Of a stretch of 64,000 bases of DNA, positions 25,838 to 34,896 are shown piece after piece. This DNA comes from CAWCQC01 sp963819905. GTDB lineage: Bacteria; Actinomycetota; Thermoleophilia; Gaiellales; Gaiellaceae. The notes under the pieces were generated by a model. The model was given only the letters and a program-made list of their open reading frames with translations. It was not told the DNA's origin and ran no database searches. Both the position numbers and the translations under genes were made by a program. Within the stretch, counting starts at the first letter, position 1; every line of letters begins with the position of its first letter. Where the stretch lies: NCBI GenBank assembly GCA_963819905.1, contig CAWFXP010000007.1:284729-348728 (forward strand). The letters are read 5' to 3'.

Positions 25838-26829
25838 ACGAGCACCCCCGACAGCCGCAGGCCCGCCGTCTCCGCGTATCCGAGCGCGAGGTTCGCGTTC
25901 TGGACGGCCTGCCCGGCCGCGCCCTTGCCGAGGTTGTCGATCGCGCAGATGAGGATGGTCGTCCCGGTCGGCCGATCGGCGAAGACCGCGATCTCCGCGG
26001 CGTCGGTCCCCTGTACCCGGTAGAGCTCCGGGGTCACGTCCTCGGGCAGGACGCTCACCGCCGGCGAGGCCGCGTAGGAGGCCTCGAGCAGGGCGCGCGC
26101 CTCGCCCGCGTCCGCCTTGAGGTAGGACGTCGCGATGAGCCCGCGCCGGACGGGGAGGAGATGCGGGACGAAGCAGACGGAGAAGCCGAGCGCCTGCGCG
26201 ATTTCCGGCTCGTGCTGGTGTTGCCCGACCTTGTAGGCCGAGACGTTCTCGAGCACCGAGCCGGCATGCGAGCTCGCCTGGAGGGCTTTACCTGCGCCGG
26301 AGATGCCCGACTTGGCGTCGACGACCACGCAGCTCGACGGGTCGACGATCCCGGCCAGCGGTTGGAGCGCCAGCAGCGCGGCGGTCGCGTAGCAGCCGGG
26401 ATTCGCGATCAGCCGGGTTGCCGGAGGCGAGAGCTCGGGGATCGCATACGACCATGCCTCGAGCTCGGCGACGAGCGGATGGGTGAAGCCGTACCACTCG
26501 TCGTAGAGGGAGCCGTCCCTCAGGCGGTGTGCGCCGGAGAGGTCGACGACCACTCCGCGCGAGGGCGGCTCGAGCGCCGCCGACCGCTCGTGATCGAGGC
26601 AGACGAAGACGAGGTCGGCGCCGCTCGCCAGGGCTTCCTCGTTCGTCACGAAGGCGGGGGCGCGGCGTGCGCCGTTGCGGGCGAGGCGGGGGTCGAGCGC
26701 GCTCGCGGCCTGCCCGGCGAGCGAGTCGGAGCCGAGCGCGAACAGGTCGAGCTCCGGATGGGCAAGCACGCGGTCGAGCGTCTCCTGCCCGGAGTAGCCC
26801 GACGCGCCGACTATCGCAGTATATGCCAT
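25834..26829 (-). CDS. argC: N-acetyl-gamma-glutamyl-phosphate reductase
   Basis: This 331-aa NADPH-dependent reductase has the Rossmann motif VGASGYSGQE at residues 7-16 and the catalytic Cys146 in ANPGCYATAALL. The ATG at 26829 is chosen because it yields MAYTAIVGASG. It is the first gene of the leftward arginine operon. Its start lies 43 bp from the divergent carA start, with an ARG-box-like palindrome between. Confidence 0.95.
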   Translation of the reverse strand: MAYTAIVGASGYSGQETLDRVLAHPELDLFALGSDSLAGQAASALDPRLARNGARRAPAFVTNEEALASGADLVFVCLDHERSAALEPPSRGVVVDLSGAHRLRDGSLYDEWYGFTHPLVAELEAWSYAIPELSPPATRLIANPGCYATAALLALQPLAGIVDPSSCVVVDAKSGISGAGKALQASSHAGSVLENVSAYKVGQHQHEPEIAQALGFSVCFVPHLLPVRRGLIATSYLKADAGEARALLEASYAASPAVSVLPEDVTPELYRVQGTDAAEIAVFADRPTGTTILICAIDNLGKGAAGQAVQNANLALGYAETAGLRLSGVLV

Positions 26830-26833
26830 GGAG

Positions 26834-26848
26834 TTGCGTATTATGCAG
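26834..26848. promoter_or_regulatory. ARG-box-like palindrome in argC-carA divergent promoter
   Basis: TTGCGTATTATGCAG is a near-palindrome resembling the TGCATA-N-TATGCA type of ArgR operator. A second partial half-site (CAATACG) follows within 12 bp, giving an additional CGTATT/AATACG inverted repeat. It is AT-rich in a GC-rich region and sits only a few bases from both start codons, so one ArgR hexamer could shut off both directions. Confidence 0.6.
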
Positions 26849-26872
26849 TCAATACGTAGAGTTTGCAAGCCG

Positions 26873-27946
26873 ATGGCCAGGGCACATCTCGTTCTCGAGG
26901 ACGGCACCGTCTTTCCCGGCCGGCCGGTGGCGGCCGGCGGCGTCTCGGCGGGCGAGATCTGCTTCACGACGGCGATGGCGGGCTACCAGGAGGCCGTCAC
27001 CGACCCGAGCTACTCGGCACAGGTGCTCGCCTTCAGCTACCCCCTCGTCGGCAACTACGGGGTCGACGACGTCCGCATGGAATCGGAGCGCGTGTGGACG
27101 CGGGGCGTCGTCATGAGGCGCACCCGGCACGCGTGGTCCGCGTGGCTTCGGGGCCAGGGGGTGGTCGCTCTCGAGGACGTCGACACGCGGGCGCTCGTCC
27201 GGCACGTGCGCTCCGAGGGGGCGATGCGCTGCGCGCTCGGCGAGAGCGAGCCCGACGCGCTGCTCGAGCGCGCCCGGGTGGAGCCGCATCTCGACTACGA
27301 GCGCATGCTGACCGAGCCGGAGCTGGTGACACCCCCGCTCGCGCTCTCGGCCGGGACCAAGGAGCCGTACACCGTGGGAGCGGGCCCCCGGGTCGTCGTC
27401 GTCGACTTCGGGTGCAAGCGCTCGATCGTCCGCCGCCTGGCCGAGGCGGGCCTCGAGGTCGCCGTCGTTCCTCCGCTCTCGGACGCCGACTCGATCCTCT
27501 CGCTCGACCCGCGCGCAGTGCTGATCGGGAACGGGCCCGGCGACCCGGCTCAGCTCGGCGACGCCGTCGAGGCGGTGCGCCGCCTTCTCGGCAGGGCTCC
27601 CGTCTTCGGTGTGTGCCTCGGCCATCAGCTGCTCGGCCTCGCGCTCGGGCTGCGGACGTTCAAGCTTCCCTTCGGCCACCGCGGCGCGAACCACCCGGTG
27701 CGCGTTCGCAACACGAGCCGCGTGCTCGTCACGGTCCAGAACCACGGCTACGCGGTCGAGGCCGCGGACAGCGCCGAGGTGAGCCACGTCTCCCTGAACG
27801 ACGGCACCGTCGAGGGCCTCGAGGGCGACGGCTTCTTCTCGCTCCAGTTCCACCCCGAGGCGGCCCCCGGCCCGCTCGACGCCCTGCCCTTCTTCGACCG
27901 GATCGCCGGCGCATGCCGAAGCGCACCGACCTACGCAGCATCCTGA
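26873..27946 (+). CDS. carA: Carbamoyl-phosphate synthase small subunit
   Basis: This 357-aa glutaminase subunit supplies ammonia to CarB. The N-terminal domain has LEDGTVFPG and FTTAMAGYQE. The class I glutamine amidotransferase domain carries the nucleophile Cys248 in FGVCLGHQLLG and the His/Glu pair in QFHPEAAPGP. The ATG at 26873 is the first that gives the standard MARAHLVLEDG start. It overlaps carB by 34 bp. Confidence 0.94.
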   Translation: MARAHLVLEDGTVFPGRPVAAGGVSAGEICFTTAMAGYQEAVTDPSYSAQVLAFSYPLVGNYGVDDVRMESERVWTRGVVMRRTRHAWSAWLRGQGVVALEDVDTRALVRHVRSEGAMRCALGESEPDALLERARVEPHLDYERMLTEPELVTPPLALSAGTKEPYTVGAGPRVVVVDFGCKRSIVRRLAEAGLEVAVVPPLSDADSILSLDPRAVLIGNGPGDPAQLGDAVEAVRRLLGRAPVFGVCLGHQLLGLALGLRTFKLPFGHRGANHPVRVRNTSRVLVTVQNHGYAVEAADSAEVSHVSLNDGTVEGLEGDGFFSLQFHPEAAPGPLDALPFFDRIAGACRSAPTYAAS

Positions 27947-30573
27947 TCGTCGGCTCCGGCCCGATCCGCATCGGGCAAGGGTGCGAGTTCGACTACTCCG
28001 GCTCGCAGGCCTGCCGGGTGCTTCGCTCGGAGGGCTACCGGGTCGTGCTCGTGAACTCGAACCCGGCGACGATCATGACCGACCCCTCCTGGGCCGACGC
28101 GACCTACATCGAGCCCCTCGATGCCGACGCGCTCGCCGCGATCGTCGAGAAGGAGCATCCCGACGCGCTCCTGCCGACGCTCGGGGGCCAGACCGCGCTC
28201 AACCTGGCGGTCGAGCTCGCCGAGGAGGGCGTCCTCGACGCGTTCGGGGTCGAGCTGATCGGCGCGGACCTCGACGCGATCCGACGGGCCGAGGACCGGC
28301 TCGCGTTTCGCGACGCGATGCGCGCGGCCGGATTGCCCGTGCCGGAGAGCGTCGTCGTCCGCGGGCTCGACGAGCTCGTGCCAGGCCTCGCGCCGGCGGT
28401 CGTCCGCCCGGCGTTCACCCTCGGGGGCCAGGGCGGAGGCCTTGCCCGAACCGAGGAGGAGCTCCAGGAGCGCCTCGCGCACGGTCTCGAGATGAGCCCG
28501 ATCCACCAGGCACTCGTCGAGCGGTCGGTCGAGGGGTGGCAGGAGTTCGAGCTCGAGGTGATGGTGGACGGCGCCGGCAACTGCGTCGTCGTCTGCTCGA
28601 TCGAGAACCTCGATCCGATGGGCGTCCACACCGGCGACTCGTGGACGGTCGCGCCGCAGCAGACGCTGCCGGACGCGGAGTACCAGAGGTTCCGCGACGC
28701 GGCGTTCACGTGCGCGCGGACCGTCGGCGTGTCGACCGGCGGCGCGAACGTCCAGTTCGCCTACGAGCCCGCGAGCCGCGAGCTCGTCGTCATCGAGATG
28801 AACCCGCGGGTCTCGCGCTCGTCCGCTCTCGCGTCGAAGGCCACGGGCTTTCCGATCGCGAAGCTGGCGGCTCTCCTCGCGGTCGGCTACACGCTGGACG
28901 AGCTGCCGAACGACATCACCGGCAGGTCGAGCGCGGCCTTCGAGCCCGCGCTCGACTATGTCGCGGTGAAGGCTCCGCGTTTCGACTTCCCGAAGTTCCC
29001 CTGGATCGAGCCGGCGCTCGGCACCGAGATGCGGGCCGTCGGCGAGTCGCTCGGGCTGGGCCGCACGTTTCCGGAGGCCTTCCTCAAGGCGCTCGAGGGA
29101 CGCGAGGACTCGGACGAGCTGCCGGAGATCGCCGGGCTGCACCCCTACTTCGAGGCCGAGCTCGAGTCGATCCGCGAGGCCGAGCGACGGCTCGCCGGCG
29201 ACGGCGACATCCCCTCCGCCAAGCGGTTCGGCCTGCCCGACGCGAGGATCGCACGCGTGCTCGGGATCGCGGGGGCCGAGGTGCGGAGCCGCCGGCCTCT
29301 GCCGGGCCGCCTGGCCGTCGACTCCTGCGCGGCGGAGTTCGAGGCGCGGACTCCCTACTACTACCTGTCCTACGAGGCTTCCGATGGGGACGACGCGCCG
29401 CGGGGCCGAAGCATCGTGATCCTCGGCTCGGGGCCGAACCGGATCGGACAAGGGATCGAGTTCGACTACTGCTGCACGCACGCCGCGCAGGCGTTCCACG
29501 CGCTCGGCTACGAGGCGGTGCTCCTCAACTCGAACCCCGAGACGGTGTCGACCGACTACGACACCTCTGACCGCCTCTACCTCGAGCCGGTCACGATCGA
29601 GCGGGCGCTCGACGTCTGCGCGCTCGAGCAGCCGGTCGGCGTGGTCGTGACGCTCGGCGGGCAGACACCGCTCGGGCTGGCCCACGGACTGGCCGAGGCA
29701 GGCGTGCCCCTGCTCGGAGACCCCCTGCCGGCGATCGATGCCGCCGAAGATCGGGGAGCGTTCGCCCTCGTGCTCGACAGCCTGGGGATCCGGGCGCCGC
29801 GCTGGGGCGTGGCCGAGACCCGCGACGAGGCGCTCGCCGTGGCCGGGAGGATCGGCTACCCGGTACTCGTTCGCCCTCACTTCGTCCTCGGCGGGCGGCG
29901 CATGCGCGTCGCACGGGGCCCCGACGAGCTCGAGATCCACGAGCCCTCCCTGGTCGATGAGTTTCTCGAGGGCGCCGTCGAGCTCGATGTCGACGTGCTC
30001 TGCGACGGCGAATCGGGCTGGGTGGCGGGCATTCTCGAGCACGTCGAACCGGCCGGAGTCCATTCCGGGGACTCGGCGTGCGTAACTCCGGGGCCGTCGG
30101 TGACACCGGCGCTCGACGCGGAGATCCGCTCGATCGCCGCGAGCGTCGCCGGGGCGCTGCGCGTCCGCGGGCTGCTGAACCTGCAGCTCGCCCTGCTCGG
30201 CGGCGAGCTGCACGTGATCGAGGCGAATCCGCGCGCATCCCGGACGATCCCGTTCGTGGCGAAGGCGACGGGGCTCGCGCTCGTCGACCTCGCCTGCCGC
30301 CTCATGCTCGGCGAGCGCCTCGCCGACCTCGACCTGCCCGAGGTCGCCCGGCCGACGCGGGCCTGGGCCAAGGAGGCGATCTTCCCCTCGGATCGCTTCC
30401 CGGGCGCCGCCGACCGTGCTGCGGAGATGCGCTCGACCGGCGAGGTGATGGCCGGAGGCGACACTGCGGCCGACGCCTACCGCCGCGTGCTGCGCGCCGC
30501 CGGCCGCTCGAGCTCCTACGGCCGGGGCACGGTCGGCCCGTCGCTGCAGGAGCTCGCCCGCTCCGCCGCGTGA
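27913..30573 (+). CDS. carB: Carbamoyl-phosphate synthase large subunit lacking the C-terminal allosteric domain
   Basis: This 886-aa ATP-grasp enzyme is clearly CarB: GSGPIRIGQGCEFDYSG opens the first synthetase half, and a matching GSGPNRIGQGIEFDYC opens the second near residue 500. Both halves have the ATP-grasp metal motifs (IEMNPRVSRSSALASKATG; IEANPRASRTIPFVAKATG). The usual protein is about 1070 aa. Here it stops soon after the second half (GRSSSYGRGT) and has no MGS-like domain, the site of UMP and ornithine control. No frameshifted remnant of that domain was recognised in the next gene-free 90 bp. It may be an arginine-dedicated, unregulated form. Confidence 0.92.
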   Translation: MPKRTDLRSILIVGSGPIRIGQGCEFDYSGSQACRVLRSEGYRVVLVNSNPATIMTDPSWADATYIEPLDADALAAIVEKEHPDALLPTLGGQTALNLAVELAEEGVLDAFGVELIGADLDAIRRAEDRLAFRDAMRAAGLPVPESVVVRGLDELVPGLAPAVVRPAFTLGGQGGGLARTEEELQERLAHGLEMSPIHQALVERSVEGWQEFELEVMVDGAGNCVVVCSIENLDPMGVHTGDSWTVAPQQTLPDAEYQRFRDAAFTCARTVGVSTGGANVQFAYEPASRELVVIEMNPRVSRSSALASKATGFPIAKLAALLAVGYTLDELPNDITGRSSAAFEPALDYVAVKAPRFDFPKFPWIEPALGTEMRAVGESLGLGRTFPEAFLKALEGREDSDELPEIAGLHPYFEAELESIREAERRLAGDGDIPSAKRFGLPDARIARVLGIAGAEVRSRRPLPGRLAVDSCAAEFEARTPYYYLSYEASDGDDAPRGRSIVILGSGPNRIGQGIEFDYCCTHAAQAFHALGYEAVLLNSNPETVSTDYDTSDRLYLEPVTIERALDVCALEQPVGVVVTLGGQTPLGLAHGLAEAGVPLLGDPLPAIDAAEDRGAFALVLDSLGIRAPRWGVAETRDEALAVAGRIGYPVLVRPHFVLGGRRMRVARGPDELEIHEPSLVDEFLEGAVELDVDVLCDGESGWVAGILEHVEPAGVHSGDSACVTPGPSVTPALDAEIRSIAASVAGALRVRGLLNLQLALLGGELHVIEANPRASRTIPFVAKATGLALVDLACRLMLGERLADLDLPEVARPTRAWAKEAIFPSDRFPGAADRAAEMRSTGEVMAGGDTAADAYRRVLRAAGRSSSYGRGTVGPSLQELARSAA

Positions 30574-30583
30574 GCTAGCTCAC
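30570..30583. terminator. Perfect 14-bp palindrome at the end of carB
   Basis: GTGAGCTAGCTCAC spans the carB stop codon. Both halves are exact complements, but with no loop, so as a hairpin it is short. It may be a weak terminator or a protein-binding site. The next gene on the same strand begins 80 bp on. Confidence 0.3.
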
Positions 30584-30663
30584 CCGGCAGGGCGAGGTGT
30601 CAAACAGGCTGGCCCGTCCGGCCTTGGCCGCCGTCGCGGCGCCGGCTCGTCCACACTAGAGCC

Positions 30664-31785
30664 GTGCGGTGGTGGAACGCGATCGTTCTCGGCGCGGTCG
30701 TCGTCGTTGCGGCCGCGGCGGCAGTGGACGGGCTTCGCGGCCGTGCCACGGCCCGGCCCGCGGCCGGGAGTAGCCCCGTCGCGAACCTGGCCGACGACCG
30801 GCTGCAGGGGCCGGACGTCCCGGCCGCGGGGGCGCTTCCCGGCGCGCTCGTGCTCGCCGAGCCCGGAAGCTGTCGCCTGCGCACGCTCGACCTGGGGACG
30901 GTCGTGGTCGGAGAGGCGGGGCCCGAGACGGGGTGCGAGCTCTGGGCCTCGCCGGCCGACGGCCGGGCGGTGGTGACGACCGCCCCGGCGTCGAGCAATC
31001 CCCAGAATCCTCGACCGCTCGCCCTTGTCCGCCTCGGGGAGCGTCCGGAGACAGAGGACGGTGACCTCGGCCAGGCGCTCGGTGCGGTCGCCTGGTCGCG
31101 CGACGGGAGCCGGGTCGCGTGGTGCGGTCCCGATCACGAGACCGTGGTGCTCGAGATCGAGAGCAGGAGCGAGCGTCGCGTTCCGGGGTGCTCGCCCGCG
31201 TTCGCTGACGACGGCAACGTGCTGACGATTCCCGCCAACCCGCTCGACGCGAGGCTCCTCCGCGAGGGCGAGACCCTCCTCACCGAGGACGATCTCGTCC
31301 GGGGGATCGAGCCCGCGACGACCGCGCCGATCCAAGTAGCAGCGTTCGCGGTCGCCCCCGGCGGCCGCCTCGCAGTCAGCGTGCTCGTGTTCGAGGCCCT
31401 GGGAAGCGTGATCTACCTCGAGTTGTGGAACGAGGGAATGCTCGAAGCGTCGTTCCGCGTGCCGACGGTCTACGGCACCGGGAGCAGCCGTCTCGGGCAG
31501 TACCTCGCGTTCAGTCCGGACGGGAACGAGCTCGCCGTCGGCTTTCGCGCCGGATCGGGGGATATCTCGATCCTCGATCTCCGGCTCAGCGACGTCACGA
31601 TGAACCGGGTCGATCAGCGCGGCTTCGCCTGGTCGCCGGACGGCGTCTGGCTCGCGATCGCGACCGAAGGCGAGGTCGAGGTGTACGGAGACACGCGCGA
31701 CGAGCCGATCTACACGCTGCCCGTTTCGACGGCGGCGCTCGGCTGGGCCGGCCCGGCCAGGAGCGGCCCGGGCGACGGCGGCTAG
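30664..31785 (+). CDS. Membrane-anchored beta-propeller-like protein of unknown function
   Basis: This 373-aa protein has one N-terminal membrane helix (residues 4-22, AIVLGAVVVVAAAAAVDG). It is followed by an extracytoplasmic part rich in repeated motifs such as AVAWSRDGSRVAW, YLAFSPDGNELAVGF and GFAWSPDGVWLAIA, typical of WD40-like/TolB-type propeller blades. The GTG start lacks a strong ribosome site. It precedes an LCP envelope-assembly protein by 27 bp, so a cell-envelope role is possible. No enzyme motif is seen. Confidence 0.65.
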   Translation: MRWWNAIVLGAVVVVAAAAAVDGLRGRATARPAAGSSPVANLADDRLQGPDVPAAGALPGALVLAEPGSCRLRTLDLGTVVVGEAGPETGCELWASPADGRAVVTTAPASSNPQNPRPLALVRLGERPETEDGDLGQALGAVAWSRDGSRVAWCGPDHETVVLEIESRSERRVPGCSPAFADDGNVLTIPANPLDARLLREGETLLTEDDLVRGIEPATTAPIQVAAFAVAPGGRLAVSVLVFEALGSVIYLELWNEGMLEASFRVPTVYGTGSSRLGQYLAFSPDGNELAVGFRAGSGDISILDLRLSDVTMNRVDQRGFAWSPDGVWLAIATEGEVEVYGDTRDEPIYTLPVSTAALGWAGPARSGPGDGG

Positions 31786-31812
31786 GCAGGAGGCCCGGCA
31801 CCGCACCGGAAC

Positions 31813-33348
31813 GTGACGGGTTTGGGAGCGGTTCAGCACCCCACCTCTCTGACGACCTACACCCTGTACCGGGCGCGCCGACCGCCCAGGGCGGTCGCCG
31901 CCGGGCTCCTCTCCTTTCTCCTACCCGGCGCCGGCCAGGTCTACTCAGGCCGTCTGCGTCGGGGGCTCGTCATGCTCGCCGTCACCGCCGGGATCGCCCT
32001 CGCCGCGCTCGGGCTCTGGCTGCAGGGCACGGCGCTCGCGCTCAGGCTGCTGCTCGATCCCGACGTGCTACTCGCGCTTCTCGTCGCGAACGCGCTCTTC
32101 TTCGCGTTTCACGTCCACTGCGTCGTTGATGCCTACCGGGGCGCTCGTCGACCCGCGTTCCCGCCTCGCCAGGCGGGCGGCGACCTGGCGATCCGCGCTG
32201 CGTTCGTCGCGCTCCTCGTCTGCCTGACGGCGATGCCCCACGTCGCCGCCGCCTATTACGACTACCGCAGCTACGACCTCCTGACCAGTGTGTTCGCCGA
32301 CGAGGAGCCGGAGAGCCCCGTGCTCGCGGCGGCCGTGCGCCCGGAAGCCTCGCCAGCGGGCCCGACTCCGCTCCCGGATGTCGATCCGATGGCGGGCCCG
32401 GCAGCCCCGGCGGGGGCCGATGCCCCGCCGCCGCCGGCCCCGGCGCAGGAGGAGCGGTCGACCTGGCAGGAACGAGGGCGGCTGAACTTCCTCCTCGTCG
32501 GGGGCGACGCCGGCCCCGGCCGAACCGGCCTGCGGACGGACACGATGATGGTGCTGAGCGTCGATCCGAAGACCGAGCGCGCCGCGCTGTTCGGGGTACC
32601 GCGGAACCTCATCGACGTCCCCTTCCCGAGAACGGCGCAGACCGACCTCGTCGCCTTCCCCGAGATCCTGAACGCGCTGTGGGGCCACGCGACGGCCAAC
32701 CCCGAGTTCTTCCCCGGCAGCCGGGTGCCCGGCGCAACGGCGCTCAAGGAGACGATCGGCGCCCTGCTCGGCCTCCGGATCGACTACTACGCGGCCGTCG
32801 ACCTGCGGGGCTTCGTCGAGGTGATCGACGCGCTCGGCGGCGTCACCGTGAACGTCCAGCACACCGTCTACGATGCCGGCGTGTCGCCGCCCTACGACGA
32901 CGAGCCGTGGATCGTGGTCGACCTCGAGCCGGGGCCGCACCACATGGACGGCCGGCTCGCGCTCGGGTACGCGCGTACGCGCTGGGCGACGAGCGACTAC
33001 GACCGCATGCGGCGGCAGCGCTGCATCCTGGGCGCGCTCGAGCAGCAGGCGAGCCCGGCGCGTATCCTGCGCTCCTTCCCGAAGCTCGCGTCGATCATCA
33101 AGCGCTTCATGCTGACCGACGTGCCGATCAAGCAGCTGCCGGACCTGATCGAGCTCCTCACCCGGCTGAGCACCGCGAAGACGGTCGCCGTCAGCTTCGC
33201 TCCGCCGACCTTCGACGCCGGCTGGCGCGACGGCCATCCGATCCCGGACGTCGAGCTGATCAGGACGACCGTCAGGCAGTCCCTGCGGCGTGACCCGGGG
33301 CTCGGCGACGCGAGCGGGCTCGAGACGCTGAAGATCGGCTGCGCGTGA
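31813..33348 (+). CDS. LytR-CpsA-Psr (LCP) family cell wall glycopolymer transferase
   Basis: This 511-aa protein has four membrane helices near residues 27-44, 51-70, 83-105 and 126-146. A Pro/Ala-rich linker (170-215) leads to an extracellular LCP domain from about 225: LNFLLVGGDAG, RTDTMMVLSVDP, VPRN, the conserved DLRGFVEVIDALGGVTV, and the arginine motif LGYARTRWATSDYDRMRRQ. LCP enzymes move undecaprenyl-linked polymers to peptidoglycan. The four-helix N-terminus is longer than the single helix usual in LCP proteins. Confidence 0.88.
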   Translation: MTGLGAVQHPTSLTTYTLYRARRPPRAVAAGLLSFLLPGAGQVYSGRLRRGLVMLAVTAGIALAALGLWLQGTALALRLLLDPDVLLALLVANALFFAFHVHCVVDAYRGARRPAFPPRQAGGDLAIRAAFVALLVCLTAMPHVAAAYYDYRSYDLLTSVFADEEPESPVLAAAVRPEASPAGPTPLPDVDPMAGPAAPAGADAPPPPAPAQEERSTWQERGRLNFLLVGGDAGPGRTGLRTDTMMVLSVDPKTERAALFGVPRNLIDVPFPRTAQTDLVAFPEILNALWGHATANPEFFPGSRVPGATALKETIGALLGLRIDYYAAVDLRGFVEVIDALGGVTVNVQHTVYDAGVSPPYDDEPWIVVDLEPGPHHMDGRLALGYARTRWATSDYDRMRRQRCILGALEQQASPARILRSFPKLASIIKRFMLTDVPIKQLPDLIELLTRLSTAKTVAVSFAPPTFDAGWRDGHPIPDVELIRTTVRQSLRRDPGLGDASGLETLKIGCA

Positions 33349-33358
33349 GGGGCGAGCC

Positions 33359-33664
33359 CTAGGGCTTGGGCTCGGCCGGCTTGTCGGCCGCCCCGGCCGG
33401 CACGGGCGCCGGATCCTGTGCCTGCGCGGGCACAGCCTCTTCCTCGTCCTGCTCGTTCGGCTTCAGCGGATTCATGCCGTCCTTGAACTGCTTCGGCACG
33501 TCCACCGTCGCCTCCTTGAGCTCGACCGCCTGATCGGTGACCGTCTCCTTGAACTCGCGCGCCCCGCGGCCCATCGACCGGGCGATCTTCGGTAGCTTCG
33601 TCGAGCCGAAGAGGAGCAAGATGACGACGACGATGAGCGCGATCTCCCAGGCGCCGATGGGCAT
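33359..33664 (-). CDS. tatA: Twin-arginine translocase subunit TatA/TatE
   Basis: This 101-aa protein has an N-terminal helix (residues 5-21, AWEIALIVVVILLLFG), the conserved FGSTKLPKIARSMG hinge and an amphipathic helix with FKE. A charged Pro/Glu-rich tail follows. It forms the pore for folded Tat substrates at the cytoplasmic membrane. It converges with the LCP gene (10 bp apart). TatB is less likely because no Pro-rich TatB hinge pattern is seen. Confidence 0.9.
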   Translation of the reverse strand: MPIGAWEIALIVVVILLLFGSTKLPKIARSMGRGAREFKETVTDQAVELKEATVDVPKQFKDGMNPLKPNEQDEEEAVPAQAQDPAPVPAGAADKPAEPKP

Positions 33665-33711
33665 GGGCTGAGGGTAGCAGGTCGGTTTCCGAGCTTCGGT
33701 GACAATGCGCC

Positions 33712-34365
33712 ATGTCGGACGACGGCTTCCGGACGCTGGCGACGCGAGGCGAGACGCCGCTCGACGAGCTCGCCCTGGCGATCGCGGCCGCGTTCAGGGA
33801 GGTCGATCGCGAGGCCGCACTCGGGGAGCTCGACCGGCTCGGTGCAGAGGTGGCAACCGAGGTGGGCGACACTCCGCAGAGGGGTCCTGAGGCCTGCCGA
33901 GTCGTGCTCGGCGAGCGACTTGGCTTCACCGGAAACCGCACCGAGTACGACCACCCGGACAACTCGATGCTCGACCTCGTGCTCGCGCGGCGCACGGGCC
34001 TGCCGATCGTCCTCTCGGTCGTCTACGTCGAGGTCGCGAGGCGCGCAGGCATCCCGCTGTCGCCGATCGGGCTCCCCGGCCATTTCGTCGTCGGCCTCCT
34101 CGGCGCCGGCCCGCCGGTCGTGCTCGATCCTTTCTCGGGCGGGCGCGTCGTCACGGACGAGGTCAGAAGCGATTCGCTGCGCGCCTGGGGAACGCACGAG
34201 ACGGCGCTTCGCATCCTCAACAACCTCGTCGGCTCCTACCTCGTGCGGGGCGATGTCGCCAGAGCAATCCAAGCGGCCGACCTGCGGCTCGCGCTCCCGC
34301 TCGAGGCCGCTGCCCGTGACGCGCTCGCCGCCGAGCTTCGCGGGCTGCGCGCTCGCCTGAACTGA
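33712..34365 (+). CDS. SirB1-family transglutaminase-like protein
   Basis: This 217-aa cytosolic protein matches the SirB1 N-terminal family: LGFTGNRTEYDHPDNSMLD, RRTGLPIVLSVVYVEVARRA and GLPGHFVVGLL, with DPFSGGR after. The fold is transglutaminase/tetratricopeptide-like, and its biochemical role is not established. Enough C-terminal residues remain for one short TPR-like unit (LNNLVGSYLVRGD). It diverges from tatA and converges with a SRPBCC gene. Confidence 0.8.
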   Translation: MSDDGFRTLATRGETPLDELALAIAAAFREVDREAALGELDRLGAEVATEVGDTPQRGPEACRVVLGERLGFTGNRTEYDHPDNSMLDLVLARRTGLPIVLSVVYVEVARRAGIPLSPIGLPGHFVVGLLGAGPPVVLDPFSGGRVVTDEVRSDSLRAWGTHETALRILNNLVGSYLVRGDVARAIQAADLRLALPLEAAARDALAAELRGLRARLN

Positions 34366-34371
34366 CAGGGA

Positions 34372-34824
34372 CTAGGCGGGCGTGTCGCCTTCGAGGCGCT
34401 TCTTCAGGGCCGCGTGGCTCTCGACGAGCTCCTTCGCCGCCTGCTTGCGCACCACGAGCGGCACGAGCAGTATCCCGATTCCGTGGCCCTTGAAGTCGAG
34501 CTCGAAGTCGAAGCGCGTCCGCCGGCCTCCGTCGAGCGGCTCGAACCTGCCGTTCCCGAACGCCCTGACCGGCCCGTCGAGCACGCGAAACGCGTAGCTC
34601 CGCGGCGGGTCGTACTCGGTCAGCTCGCTCGTCATGGTCTGGTCGCGCTTTCCGATGCGTCGCGTCAGCGAGATCCTCGAGCCTCGGCCGATCGGGCCGC
34701 CTCCCTGCCGGTCGGCACGAACGACTGCCTCCTGCCATTCGCTGAAGCGGGACGGATCGGTGACGTAGGCGAAGACGTCCTCCGGCGGCCGCGAGATCTC
34801 GACGCTGTGCGTGAGCGGTGCCAC
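34372..34824 (-). CDS. SRPBCC (START/polyketide-cyclase-like) family protein
   Basis: This 150-aa protein begins HSVEISRPPEDVFAYVTDPS, the typical first strand and helix of the START-like fold, and continues GRGSRISLTRR and RTRFDFELDF before a C-terminal helix. GTG at 34824 is preferred because GGGAGG precedes it. Such proteins bind hydrophobic ligands, and no specific role can be given. Confidence 0.8.
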   Translation of the reverse strand: MAPLTHSVEISRPPEDVFAYVTDPSRFSEWQEAVVRADRQGGGPIGRGSRISLTRRIGKRDQTMTSELTEYDPPRSYAFRVLDGPVRAFGNGRFEPLDGGRRTRFDFELDFKGHGIGILLVPLVVRKQAAKELVESHAALKKRLEGDTPA

Positions 34825-34896
34825 GGTGCCTCCCTGATCGACTGCCCGATCATTGCGCATTCCACGCGATCCGTAAAGCGGGCGCCCCCCGGGCGT

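Noticed and set aside
27931..30213. 760-codon minus-strand frame over carB
   Set aside because: Mirror of carB codon bias; no domain pattern, and carB is certain.
30576..30663. Detached MGS domain of CarB after its stop
   Set aside because: The next 90 bp do not encode MGS-like motifs in any frame, and an unrelated anchored propeller gene starts at 30664.
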